From positions 2,877,501 to 2,941,500 of the forward strand of contig JAWHQI010000263.1 in NCBI GenBank assembly GCA_033032865.1: a stretch of 64,000 bases of DNA. Direction: 5' to 3'. The position numbers and the translations under genes are program-made. Below the pieces are notes generated by a model that was not told where the DNA came from, ran no database searches, and worked only from the letters and a program-made list of their open reading frames with translations. Numbering within the stretch: the stretch's first letter is position 1; every line of letters starts with the position of its first letter. Of the stretch, positions 11,636-22,928 are shown piece by piece. This stretch comes from Dactylorhiza incarnata (lineage: Eukaryota; Streptophyta; Magnoliopsida; Asparagales; Orchidaceae).

Positions 11636-12756
11636 CATTGTTGTGGATATCGGCCGACATGTCCGACATGTCGGCCGACATAACGTTTTGGGAGGTAAAA
11701 CGTTTCATAACCGTTGTGAATTTTGGTTGTGGCGTTTTGAAAAAAACGGACCGATATATCGGTTTGGACCGATATATCGGTCCATTAAAACGGATATGTC
11801 GGCGTTTTTGGGGACAACATCGCAAGCGTGGTTTTTATTCTCTATTATTAAAGGATTCGTAACCCGCGGTTCATTACGCTGCTCGTCCTGCCCTAACTCT
11901 CCCTCGCGCTCTCCGCTGCTGCTCTCCCTCGCGCTCTCTCCACTGCTGCTCTCCCTCGCGCTCTTTGTTGCTGCTCTCCCTCGCGCTCTCCGTTGGTGCT
12001 CTCTCTCGCGCGCTCTCCGCTGGTGATCTCACTCGCTGCTCCTGCCCTAGCTCTCAATCTGGTTGTTATCTCTCTCTCGCGCTCTCCGCTGGTTATCTCA
12101 CTCGCTGCTCCTGCCCTAGCTCTCAATTTGGTTGTTAGTCTGCTCGCTGGTGCTCTCACTCTGGTCGTTCTCGGCTGGTGTTCTCACTCTCTCGGCTGGT
12201 GCTCTCGCTCTCTCGACTCTATCTGTTGTCAATCTCACGGGCTCTCAACTCTATCTGCTGGTGCTCTCACTCTCTCGGCTGGTGCATTCTTCTCCCTACT
12301 TCCCCCTCTCATTCTCCCTCTCTCGGCACTCTAGCTCGTTGGTTGCCCTGCTGCCAGAGAGTGAGATCATATTCTATCTACTCTGCCGACTATAGATGAG
12401 TCCGTAAGTGATGAAGAATGAGGTATGTTTGAAATATAATTTTTAAAATTATGATCTCATAAAAATAATATACAGTTGCAAGTTGCTTAGAATTACTAGT
12501 TTTACAAATTTGCTATCATTAAAGTATTGTATATTAAATGTTATATATAGCTTTTAATATTTAAAAGTTTAATAGGTTATAAAATAGGTAGTACTGTGAC
12601 ATGTATAAAAAAATCAAGAACATTTAATTACATATATAATTAATTAAATATTAAAACCCGATATATGAAATATCCCCGATATATCCCCCGATATATAAAA
12701 AACCGACACGAAAACACAAACCGACGTGTCCCCGACATCCGACATCTGCAAGCTTG
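11636..12756. mobile_element. hAT-like non-autonomous DNA transposon
   Basis: Bounded by a perfect 8-bp direct repeat ATTTTAGG (11628-11635 and 12757-12764), the target duplication size of hAT elements. The ends are imperfect inverted repeats: left CATTGTTGTGGATATCGG, right (reverse complement) CAAGCTTGCAGATGTCGG. Both subterminal zones are full of short palindromic motifs (ccgatatatcgg, gtcggccgac). The interior (about 11880-12340) is a CT/GC-rich low-complexity stretch based on ctctccctcgcgctc, followed by AT-rich DNA. No transposase is visible. Confidence 0.72.
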
Positions 12757-12854
12757 ATTTTAGGAATGGATCCTAAAATTTAGGGAAGTGGGAAAGTGGG
12801 GTAGTGGAGGAAGTTGGCAGGTAGTTATGGGGTAGTGCCGTAGTGGGAAGGTGG

Positions 12855-13583
12855 TGTAACGTCCCAAGGCCCTGGACTTACAATCGGGACAACGTCCACC
12901 GACTGCCTCGCCTGGAGACCGTTATCGGGCTGCAGCCCAAGTACCCCAACCCCTCTCCAGCCCACAGGCGGGTTGTTGGTGGCCACAACCTCCCTTTGGT
13001 GAGGTCCCGTGTTAACGGTCGCCAGGCGAGGCAGTCGGTGGACGTTGTCCCGATTGTAAGTCCAGGGCCTTGAGACGTTACAAAAAAAATTACCGGTAAC
13101 GGTCGCCAGGCGAGGAAGTCGGTGGACGTTGTCCCGATTGTAAGTCCAGGTCCTTGGGACGTTACAAAAAAAGTGCACTTTTTATTGTAACGTCCCAAGG
13201 CCCTGGACTTACCATCGGGACAACGTCCACCGACAGCCTCGCCTGGCGACAGTTACCGGGTTGCAGCCCAAGCACCCCAACCCCTCTCCAGCCCACAGGC
13301 GGGTTGTTGGTGGCCACAGCCTCCCTTTGGTAAGAAGTGATCCAGTTAAGTGCCTCTACAGGGCCTTCCCAGGAGGTCACCCATCCCAGTACTACTCCAG
13401 CCCGAGCACGCTTAACTATAGAGTTCTTTCACTTCTCACCAAAGGGAGGTTGTGGCCACCAACAACCCGCATGTGGGCTGGAGAGGGGTTGGGGTGCTTG
13501 GCCTGCAGCCCGGTAATGATCGTCAGGCAAGGCAGTCGGTGGACGTTGTCCCGATTGTAAGTCCAGGGCCTTGGGACGTTACA
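12855..13583. mobile_element. 5S-rRNA-derived inverted-repeat element cluster
   Basis: Flanked by the 5-bp direct repeat GGTGG (12850-12854 and 13584-13588). Inside are three related pieces: a palindromic unit without centre (12855-13082), a half arm (13090-13166), and a full palindromic unit (13186-13583). Units start TGTAACGTCCCAAGGCCC and end with its reverse complement. The half arm and full unit meet at a perfect palindrome AAAAAGTGCACTTTTT. A 5-bp duplication and TG...CA ends fit retroviral-type integration, and a 5S segment recalls Cassandra TRIM elements. The inverted symmetry is not what an LTR pair should show. Classification is therefore open. Confidence 0.7.
13364..13423 (-). other. 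5S rRNA-like segment (internal promoter region)
   Basis: On the minus strand this reads GTTAAGCGTGCTCGGGCTGG, then GGGATGGGTGACCTCCTGGG. It matches the A-box, intermediate element and C-box region of plant 5S rRNA. It sits in the loop between two 155-bp inverted arms (13186-13340, 13429-13583). The 5' half of 5S rRNA is missing, so it is not a functional rRNA gene. Confidence 0.85.
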
Positions 13584-14279
13584 GGTGGTGTCTGCCGGAG
13601 GTGGTTTCCGGCGAGGATCGCCGGAGGTAGTGGTAGCCGGAGGTATTTTCCGGCGATCGCCGTAAAAATTAAAAATTGGAGGAAATTGAGAGGGGGATCA
13701 CCGAAGGTGACCGGAGAATGATTCCGGTAATCGCCCGAAATGAATTTAAGGGGAATAGGGGAAGAGGAATGGGTCGTTTTGTTGGGCTACTGATGGAAGA
13801 TGAAGGGCGGCAGAGAGGGGGGGGGGGGGGGGTTGGGGGCTGCTGTTGGTGGATTAACGAGGGGAAGAAAATGGGAGGGGAAATGGGGGCTGTTGTAGCC
13901 GGCCAAGGAGGGGGGAGGAAGTGGAGAGGGGCGCACGGAAAGGAGAAAATGAGTAGTTCTAGGCTTCACGCCCGGGGCTCGCCTTCGACACCGAAATTAT
14001 CAAAGATAAGGCTTCAACACTCAAATGTTCAATACCCCTAAATAAGAGACATAGCCCTCTATAGATAGACACTAGGGGAGACAACGAACGACCGTGATTC
14101 GCCGTTGGTTGCGATGCCCAAAATAAAACAAAATACAACTCAAAATAAAAAACACAGAACAACTAATGCTAAGATCGACTCGCCGATCCGATCATGATGA
14201 CAAGTCCCGATCGTCACTGTGCCCGAGGTCGGCGCGAGTAGACCCGAACGGGCCTGGTAGGCTGCTCCCCATCAGTATG

Positions 14280-15186
14280 TCAGTAATATTATTGTTTCAA
14301 TTTGGAGATCATTATCATTAGCTTCTTTATTATTCTTGCGTAGACAGATATTGTAGTACCATAATACAATCATTCCTTGAAAGCGAAAAATTACCCTGAA
14401 AAAATGTGATGCAACAAAAAACTAGCAATTAAAGAGTTGGGTTCCCAAAATGATGAAAAGAACATGATCGTACAAGTACTTAAGAAAAAAATAATTCCTA
14501 TGAAAACATTCAAGAAGAGCAAGACAAGCCCACACGTAGAGATTATGTTTAATTCATATGATGAAGAAATTTGGTCATACCATTAGCAATTTATGTAATA
14601 TTGACTCAACATCTTCACCAACATAGCCCGCCTGTCATATATCAAAGAACTCCACTTTAGCAAATTACTACTGCACTAACAAGAAGAGGATACACATCAA
14701 TAAATAATAATGTTTATAATGCAAAATTCCTAACAAAAATCTATTCTAACTATTGAATCTTTACTGATTGCAAACAGGATGAAAAGAAAATAACAAAATG
14801 TTAGATGAACATATTATAGATAGAATAGTTAACACATTTTTATGGATTTAATCTCAATAAGGCAATCAAAAAAGGCAATGATATGAGCTATGATTGCTAC
14901 ACCAATATTAAAAATGACTTGGATTCACTTTTTTGGAGGTACTGATAAAGGCTGTTTAACTCTCAGTGGCATCAATGATCATTGTATTTGTGCTACCAAC
15001 AAATAATGGAATCTCAAATGATTTAGATTGCTATAGTACGGTAGCAGGTACTTTAAACATATTTTTTCAATATGAAATGTGTAGTAGTTTTTTTTCAGAT
15101 TTTTGAGTTGTCACGCGAGAAAAAGGAAGAATTCCATATCAAAAAAATGTCAGTGTCATTTTAATTTTCATTGTTTTCATGTGTTA
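14280..15186. other. Unassigned AT-rich sequence
   Basis: No coding or RNA feature recognised. It is the left flank of the minus-strand Copia insertion and continues, without the Copia, at 20529. Confidence 0.5.
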
Positions 15187-15191
15187 CCCTT

Positions 15192-15361
15192 TGTAGAGAA
15201 ATATGAAACCTTGTATATATTGCTTCAATGATCAAATACAGAGTATGAATGCATATATATAGGAGGGAGAAAGAGAAAAGAATAACTATACAAGATGTAG
15301 GACTAAACAATAAGATACTAAATGGGCTCCAATATGGGCCTTTATATGTGCTTTTCTAACA
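15192..15361 (-). repeat. 3' LTR of the minus-strand Copia
   Basis: 170 bp. On the plus strand it begins TGTAGAGAAATATGAAACC and ends TTTTCTAACA. It matches 20362-20523. A short AT-rich ATATATAT tract could act as TATA box. Confidence 0.93.
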
Positions 15362-18300
15362 CTCCCCCGCAAGCTGGGGCGTACAAGTCATAGGCACCCA
15401 GCTTGGACAGGAATTGATAAAATATGGTACTTGGTAGGGCCTTGGTGAGAATATCGGCAACTTGGGCAATACCCGGAACATGCTTTAATTCTATCTTCTT
15501 CATTTGAACTTTCTCCCGGATGAAGTGACAGTCCACTTCAATGTGTTTCGTTCTTTCGTGGAAGACCGGGTTCTTAAATATGTGTATAGCAGCTTGACTG
15601 TCACATAGTAAGATAGCTGGTGAGGAAAGTTGTACTCCTAGATCAGCAAGGAGACTTTCAAGCCATGTGAGTTCAGAAACAACTGATGTCATCGAACGGT
15701 ATTCTGCCTCAGCTGAAGATCGAGCAACCACAGTTTGTTTCTTACTACGCCAGGTAACAAGGTGACCTCCAAAGTAGGTACAAAATCCACTAGAAGACCG
15801 TCGATCATCCAAGGAACCCGCATAATCTGCATCAGAGTACACACTAGTGTTGGATTAGAAGACGAGGTTTTATAAACTAGCCCTTGACCAGGGGTTGTTT
15901 TTAGATATCTCAGGATGCACTCGACAGCTTGTAGATGAGATATCCGAGGAGAATGCATAAACCGGCTGACCACCCCAACTGCAGAGGATATGTCTGGTCT
16001 CGTGACTGTTAAGTAAATAAGCTTTACAACAAATCGTCGATAGTATTCTGGATTAGGAAAAGGAAGATCTTCATCAGAAGCATGTGCACACAGTTTGTGA
16101 TTCACATCCATTGGGGTGTTAATCGGCTTGCATCCAGAATAGCTAGCATCTTGAAGAAGGTCGAGACAGTACTTTCGTTGAGAGAGGACTATCAGGACGT
16201 CTTGCGATCTCCAGGCCAAGGAAGTATCGAAGGTTTCCCAGATCTTTTGTTTGAAAAACAGAACTAAGATGTTGTTTGACCGCTTGTATTCCCTTTGAAT
16301 CATCTCCGGTGATTAGGATGTCATCGACATATACCAATAGAAGAACCGTGCCTGTAGTTCGATGTCGGGTGAACAGAGAGAAGCCTGACGAGCTCCGAGT
16401 AAAGCGAACCTCCCGAACAGCCTTACTGAAGTTATCAAACCATGCCCGGGGGGATTGTTTGAGACCATAAATGGATTTCTTCAGGTGACAAACTCGGGAC
16501 TCCCCCGTGGTCTCAAACCCGGGAGGTTGTTGCGTGTATACTGTTTCTTGTAGATCACCATTTAAAAATGCATTCTTGATATCCAGCTAATGGAGAGGCC
16601 CTTGATGATGCACCGCCACGGAGAGAAGGACCCGAACTGTGTTGAGCTTGGCCACCGGAGAGAATGTTTCCTCATAATCAAGACAGTGTTGTTGAGTGAA
16701 GCAACGAGCCACCAGTCGGGCTTCAAGACGGTCAATTGTCCCATCAGGAGCATGCTTGATGACAAAGACCCATTCGCAACCTACAATAGTCTGGCCTGGA
16801 GGGAGAGGAACCATATCCCATGTCTGGTTAGCCCAGAGAGCTGTCATTTCTTCGTCCATGGCTGCCCGCCACCCTGGATATTGGAGAGCCTCCTGTACAA
16901 AGTTAGGGACAGAAATAAAGGATAAAGAAGTAGCAAAGGTGTGTAGCGGCGGGAACAGGCGATGTAAAGACACATAGTTCGTCATGGGATGAGCGGTGGA
17001 GACCGGTGTCGGATCAGCAGGTTGCAGAGTGTCAGGGGTCGAAACCGACAGCATTGGGGCGGCGGAGCGAGAAAGACGACGAGTGTAGACACGGAGAAGA
17101 GGAGGCTTGCTGGGAGCGGGAGCCGGGTGAGGAAGGAGAGATGGTGGAGATGTAACTGGGATGACAGGTCTTGGTAAGGATTGTGGTGGAATATGGGGGT
17201 TTTGGGCGGAGAAGAAAGGTTGATCTTCCCGGAAGGTAACATCAACCGAGACTGTCACCTTGCGGGTAGTAGGAGAGTAGCAGACATATCCTTTCTGAGT
17301 ACGGGAGTAACCGACGAACATGTGTTTGGCTGCCCGTGGTTCCAACTTGTCTATGGACGGACCAAGTAAGTGAACGTAGCAGGTACAGCCAAAGACGCGA
17401 GGGGCTAGAGAGAATGGCGGAGTAGAGTGGAAGAGGAGACTGAACGGAGTAGCGTTTTGAAGGATGGAGGAAGGAAGATGGTTGATGAGATAGCAGGCCG
17501 TTGACAGCACAAAATTCCAATAAGCCTTGGGTACCTGCATTTGAATCATGAGGAAGCGAGCAACATCGAGAAGATGTCTATTTTTGCGTTCAGCAACACC
17601 TTTTTGTTGGGGGGTATAGGCACACGACGTTTGATGAATAATTCCAAATTCATAGCAGATGTTAGCAAATGCATGGCTAGTGTATTCGCGAGCGTTATCC
17701 GTTCGAAGAGTTTTTATTGGTTCAGAAAACTGTGTGCGAGTTTCAAGACACGCGAAACACACGGGGAAGCTCGGAGCAATCACGAAGTACGTATAGCAAT
17801 GTTGTTCGAGAATAATCATCAATAAAGGTGATAAAATAGCGATAACCAGAGACACTTGTAATTTTGTATGGGCCCCAAACATCAGAATGCACTAAAACAA
17901 AAGGAGCAGAGCTCTGAGTACAATGTGAAGGAAAAGATGAACGGTGTTGTTTTCCCAAAATACATGAATCACAACTAAAAGGAGGAAGAGCCTTCTGGAG
18001 GACTGGAAGAGGAGCATGTCCAAGACGCCGGTGCCAATCAACAGAGGAGAATGAAGAGAGGATGGTAGAGGGAACATCAAGAAGGTAGAGCCCATTTTGC
18101 AGTCCTCCTTTACCAATGATACTCTGCGTCCGTCGATCCTTCATCAGAAAGGAAGAGGAGGTGAATGTGACAGAGCAATTCAAATCTGTAGTGAGGCGAC
18201 TGACAGAAAGTAAATTGAACGGGGAGCCCAGGACATGGAGAGCCGAGCGGAGAGAGAGAGAGGAATTGAGAAGAATATCAGCAGAGCCGGAGACAGGAAC

Positions 18301-19431
18301 GGGGTCGTCGTTGGCCACTGTGAAACATTTAGGATGCGGAGAGTTCGAGTATTGAGGTGGCTTCAGCGAGGTGATGTGGTGAGTAGCACCTGAATCCACT
18401 ATCCAGCGTGAACTAGTGGAGAGACAAGTGATACCTTCATTGGAGATGGAGGCAGCGGAGGCAACGGAGGCAGGACGGCGGCTGAGCATGTCGTGGAGTT
18501 GCTGGAGCTGGATGCGGACTTCTTCAAGATCAGCACGAGTAGCAGAAGGACTGTCGGCAGCAACAGTCGCAGTAGGACGAGGAGGAAGACCATGTTTGCG
18601 GTAGCAGGTCGCCTCGAGGTGTCCATCCCTACCACAGAAGGAACACTTAGGACGTGTTCGGCCACCACGACCCCTTCCCTGAGAACCTGAACGCCCCCCA
18701 CGAGCAGGAGGAGGGAGAGGTAGTAATGGTGCAGAAGTTTTCTGAAGCAGGGCTGGTGAGTGAGGTCTCATAGTATTAGGAGGAGGTGATACCTTTAGGA
18801 GAATGGAGCACACATCGAAGAGAGAAGGAGTAGCAGCGGATGAGAGGATCTGGGCTCAAATGCTCTGAAGATGAGGCGGGACACGAGCCATCATCATGGC
18901 AATACAAACTGCTTCCTTCTGAGAACGTTGAGCAGCGAGATCCGTAGTAGCGGGTTGATGTCGAATCCAGGCTTAGGCCAGTGTCTTAGCCTGAGCAACA
19001 AAAGAGGTCAAGTCGGCTGCACCACCAATGTTAAGAGTCTGAAGATCCGTGATAATGTCATAGAGGTGTTGGAGACTGTCCTTCCCGGAGTAGAGAGAAT
19101 GGAGCTCATCCCACATTGCCTTGGCCGTCTCGTGATACATGGTCATTCGATAGGGTTCGCCATCAAGAGAGTTGAGGAGCCAAGTCTGAACACGATCATC
19201 GTCTCGTAGCCATTCATCCGTAGGTGCCGAAGGAGGATCCTTATGGAGATGATGCAGAAGTCCCTTAGATTGGAGGACCCGTTTGACAGAATGCACCCAT
19301 TCGACAAAGTTCTTCTTCCCGGCAAGGGAGATGGTGGTGATCCGCAACTCATCATGCACCTCCGGAGCAGGAGACATGTTGCCTGTAGGAGAGGATGCGG
19401 GCAGCTCTGAGGATCCCGTCGAAGATCCCAT
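15343..19431 (-). pseudogene. Copia gag-pol polyprotein (broken)
   Basis: Gag starts at 19431 (MGSSTGSSELPASSPTGN) and includes KNFVEWVHSVKRVLQSKG. A CCHC knuckle CSFCGRDGHLEATC lies near 18650. Protease follows (WIVDSGATHHITS near 18400), then DWHRRLGHAPLP and CDSCILGKQHRSSFP. Integrase has [42 protein letters not shown] and [16 protein letters not shown] has LVYVDDILITGDDSKG near 16340. RNase H has YSDADYAGSLDDRRSSSGF and RSSAEAEYRSMTS. Breaks: stops near 18974 and 18857, a frameshift near 17885, a stop at 16587-16589 in LHQLDIKNAF (Q to stop), and frameshifts near 16190 and 15845. Family domain order is complete. Confidence 0.93.
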
Positions 19432-19559
19432 GGAATCACAGCGGAGAGGTGACTAGAGTCAAGACCGCCCAAGTAGGGAGCAGGGAGATCGCAGCTGGCA
19501 AGAGCGTGCAGGATCAACTGTTCGGCAAGGTGCTGGGATACCACTGGGATGAGACCGCA

Positions 19560-20349
19560 CGATCTGGCTGCACGATCTGGCTGCTAGGGGAAGACCGCTG
19601 GAGGAGGCCGCAAGTTGCTGGGATGAGGCCGCACGATCTGGCTGCTAGGGGCAGACCGCTGGAGGAGGCCGCACGCTTGAGGAGGCCGCAAGTTGCTGGG
19701 AAGAGGCAGGCCGCACGATCTGCGTGTAGAAGGAGCAGTCCGCTGGGATGAGACCGCCAGAGTGAGCGGCGAGCAGGAGAGAGCTCGGCAGGAGACTACT
19801 GCAAAAGGGAGCGGCGAGCAGGAGAGAGCTCGGCAAGAGACCACTGCAAAGGGAGCGGCGAGCAGGAGAGAGCTCGGCAGGAGACTACTGCAAAGGGAGC
19901 GGCGAGCAGGACTGCTAAAGGCGCAGACCGCTGAAGGCAGAGACCGCACGGGAGAGCTCGATGAAGGCATAGATCGCACGGGAGAGCTCGTTGAAGGCAG
20001 AGACCGCACGGGCAGACCGCTGAAGGCAGAGCTCGTTGAAGGCAGACCGCTGAATGCAGAGACCGCACGACAGAGCTCGTTGAAGGCAGAGGCTGCACGC
20101 TTGGAAAGAGACCGCACGAGATCCGGACGATCAGAGAGAGAGATGGGCCCACTTGACAGAAGGGAGGAGGCTATAAAAGAGAGCTGAGAAGTAGGCCAAG
20201 AAGAATGGAGAGAGCAGCAGCAGCAGGGAGAGATCGCAAAGGGGGGGGTGCGGTCAAAGAACGGGGAGACCACGGGCTGAGAGAGAGCTCGCAGGGAGAA
20301 AGCTGGCAGTCAGAAAAAAAAAACAGGAAGGCCGCAGGTCCGGACCACA
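19560..20349 (-). repeat. Copia 5' leader with degenerate tandem repeats
   Basis: Between the primer-binding site and gag. It holds two blocks of GC-rich tandem repeats. One is a ~62-bp unit around 19560-19700 (gaccgctggaggaggccgca). The other is a 43-44-bp unit repeated about 3.5 times at 19774-19920 (gagcggcgagcaggagagag). Copies of AGACCGCACG follow to ~20130. The many open frames here are by-products of this repetitive, stop-poor composition. Confidence 0.75.
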
Positions 20350-20361
20350 GCTCTGATACCA
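20350..20361 (-). other. Primer-binding site (tRNA-iMet)
   Basis: Minus-strand TGGTATCAGAGC directly adjoining the 5' LTR. Confidence 0.92.
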
Positions 20362-20523
20362 TGTAGAGAAATATGAAACCTTGTATATATTGCTTCAATG
20401 ATCAAATACAGAGTATGAATACACATATATATATATGAGGGAGAAAGAGAAAAGAATAACTATACAAGATGTGGGACTAAACAATAAGATACTAAATGGG
20501 CTCCAATATGGGCATTTCTAACA
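20362..20523 (-). repeat. 5' LTR of the minus-strand Copia
   Basis: 162 bp, nearly identical to 15192-15361. It differs by a handful of bases, an AT-repeat length change and a ~9-bp deletion near its right end. Confidence 0.93.
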
Positions 20524-20528
20524 CCCTT

Positions 20529-21120
20529 CAAAGCAAAAAAAACTGTGTTCTAAGAATCATTCACGGTGACCTGATGAGCCAAATTGTATTATAATGTGAT
20601 TCCATTGGCCTGCTATTTATTTGACAATAACAAATCTTAATTGATGACATCAAATGATTTAGTGTATGAGATCTTATTTGAGTAGCCAATATGGAGATGA
20701 TGAAGTGACTAAGCAGCCTTGAAGCTCGTGCACCTGGAAACAAGCACAAATTGGTGAAGCAAGCGCAATCCAGTATTTGCACAAAGGAAACAAGCTAATC
20801 GCTTAGTTTAGGTGTCCATGTGTTTCATTGTAATTGTTTGAGTTAGAATTACAGTTGTTCCTCAGCTCCAAATAAACTTGGAACAGTTAAACACACTAAA
20901 AGTCATTTTTAATTGCATTCGAGTTATAAATTTCTATATACATATTGTATGAGTATCCAGGACTTAATTAAATCTATATTATATAAATAAAAACATTCAG
21001 GACCATTTTGAGGCCAAATAGAACCGCTAATTGAATCGCAGCCATTGGATCGCGACGATCTGGGCTGTAAATAGCTGTATCGGAATTTACTAGGGCGGCG
21101 AATAGCAAAAAAAAAATCTC
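20529..21120. other. Unassigned sequence
   Basis: Right flank of the Copia insertion. No gene or repeat structure recognised. Confidence 0.5.
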
Positions 21121-21164
21121 CAAAAGGAAATGCCGTTGCAACCCGATAGCCGCTCCCCCCCTCC

Positions 21165-21403
21165 CGGTTCCCTTCCCCGCCGCCCCCAGAGCCACCGTCG
21201 CCCACCAGCGAGGTCGCCGGACCCCGGCGAACCTGCCGCGGTTGGTCCGGCGGCGCTCCGGCAGGGCCACCGGCGCCCGGCGGCGGTGGCCCTGACCGTG
21301 AGGTCGCCGGACCAACCCCGGCAGGTTCGCCGGGGTCCGGCGACCTCGCCGGTGGGCGACGGTCAGGGCGGCGGTGGCTCCAGGGGCGGCGGGGAAGGGA
21401 ACC
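21165..21403. repeat. Long GC-rich inverted repeat
   Basis: Left arm 21165-21236 and right arm 21320-21403 are near-perfect reverse complements (cggttcccttccccgccgcc ... gcggcggggaagggaaccg). The right arm has about 12 extra bases. The 83-bp loop itself contains smaller inverted pieces (ggttggtccgg / ccggaccaacc). It would fold into a very stable hairpin. Flanks are AT-rich (21425-21660 is mostly TATA-type repeats). Confidence 0.8.
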
Positions 21404-21733
21404 GAGAGGGGCGGCCGACGTCAGTTTAAAAAAAATACGTACAAACTTTTATTATATAATATATAATATATATTATAAACTTTATATAAATTATATATAT
21501 TACATATAACTGCAGGTTTATATAAATTATATATATTATAATCTTTATATAAACTTATATATAATATATAATATTTTAAAATATATAATATATAATACAG
21601 AAAATTTTAAAATTAAAATACATAATTTTTATTATTTTAAATTTATAAAAAAATGGAAACAAAAAAATTACATATAACTGCGTAGGTGTGGGGGCGGAGC
21701 CCGCCGGGGGCGGGCGGGGTACTGTCGCACGGG

Positions 21734-21753
21734 GCACGGGGGGCCCCCCGTGC
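21734..21753. repeat. Perfect 20-bp GC palindrome
   Basis: GCACGGGGGGCCCCCCGTGC reads the same on both strands. It sits at the right margin of the GC/AT-alternating block that starts at the inverted repeat. Confidence 0.85.
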
Positions 21754-22928
21754 ACTATCACTCGTTTATATATATTGAACTAGATGGCCTTTATTTTTCT
21801 TGAGACTTTGGACAAGTGTTTGCCCGAACTGGGGTAAAATTATCATTTTTTTCTTTTTATTCAATGCAAGTGCCATTAGATGAATAAGGAGCAAAATGTT
21901 GACTTGCACCCATACATCATCTATGAAATTAGCATCTGATGGGATCACGACACACATAGGTCTACACAATGATCGGAGCCATCCATTTCGTGCGGATCGA
22001 CACTCCATGATTTTTAGTTTTTTTTTTGTATTTTTCTTATTTTTATTTTCATGTATTTAGAGGGTTGTCATGATCGGAGAATCATGACCGATCATGATGG
22101 CTACTTAGTCTATAAATAGGGATAGAAGGTTCATTTAGAATGTATTGAAAGTTTGAGTGAAAGTTCTCTTTTTGATCACCCAGTGCCGAAGCCGGAATCC
22201 TAGAGCGAAGTGGAGTTATCCTTCCACTCCCCACCTCCACTAGCCGACCACCCCCTCTCCTCCTTCCTACTTGGCCGGCCTCCCTCCTCTCCCTCCACCA
22301 CCTAAGGGCCGGCCACCCTCCCTCTCCCAACTTCCAACACCGGACACCATCACCTACAATCCACAAAATTCCACCAACAGCGCCACTTAATTACCACCCA
22401 TTTCCTGCCTCAAGCCACCACCACTTCCTCAAGACTCCTCCAATACCATCACTTAAGTTCCTCTAATTTTTAGTTTTCCGGCTATCGCAGGAAACCACCT
22501 TCGGCCACCACTTCACCCGGCAACCCCCTCCCCTCCACCGCCATCTCCACTTATCCCCACTTTCCCATAACTACCTAGTAACTGCCTTCCACTACCCTAA
22601 ACTTCCAAAACTTCCACTAACTTATTAACCTCTCTTAACTACCATAAGTCACACCCATCCCACTAAATCATAACTAATTCCAGAAGATTGTCCCATAACT
22701 GCAGTCATACTCCTTTATCCCTATGCCAGTCGGCCCCCTTTATTACAAGCATATTCCATATGGAACTTCCACTCCCCTGGCAGTTACCAATCACGAATCC
22801 CCCTCCACTGCATTGGATTGACCCCAATCCCCTTCCACTCCATTGCTGCAACCTTTTCGCCACAAATCAGCCTGGACGGACCAACTCCTGCTTCCAGCAA
22901 TTGCATCAGTTGGCTGCCAAACCTTCTC

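Larger units (their letters stand above)
11308..14274 (-). mobile_element. Solo LTR, family TGATG, with two nested insertions
   Basis: Reading the minus strand it begins TGATGGGGAGCAG (14274) and ends CTGCGTCA (11308), the same termini as the LTRs at 35016-40761. Flanking pentamers are GTGTG (11303-11307) and GTATG (14275-14279), 4 of 5 matching. Removing the hAT-like element (11636-12756) and the 5S-derived element (12855-13583), each with one copy of its target duplication, leaves about 1.1 kb, a normal LTR length for this family. No internal region is present. Confidence 0.72.
15192..20523 (-). mobile_element. Nearly complete Ty1/copia retrotransposon
   Basis: Minus-strand element with 5' LTR 20362-20523 and 3' LTR 15192-15361. 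The tRNA-Met primer-binding site is at 20350-20361 and the polypurine tract is next to 15362. The target duplication CCCTT is at 15187-15191 and 20524-20528. The LTRs differ by a few substitutions and two small indels, so insertion is fairly recent. Gag-pol order is gag, protease, integrase, RT, RNase H, as in Copia. The polyprotein carries stops and frameshifts, so this copy cannot supply its own proteins. Confidence 0.95.

Noticed and set aside
19584..20273. 229-codon minus-strand frame rich in Ser/Leu/Pro
   Set aside because: Lies in the repetitive 5' leader of the Copia, upstream of gag; several overlapping frames are equally open.
21734..21790. Helitron 3' end (palindrome followed by CTAG)
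   Set aside because: The CTAG lies about 30 nt from the palindrome, far more than the usual spacing, and no 5' TC end or Rep/helicase was seen.
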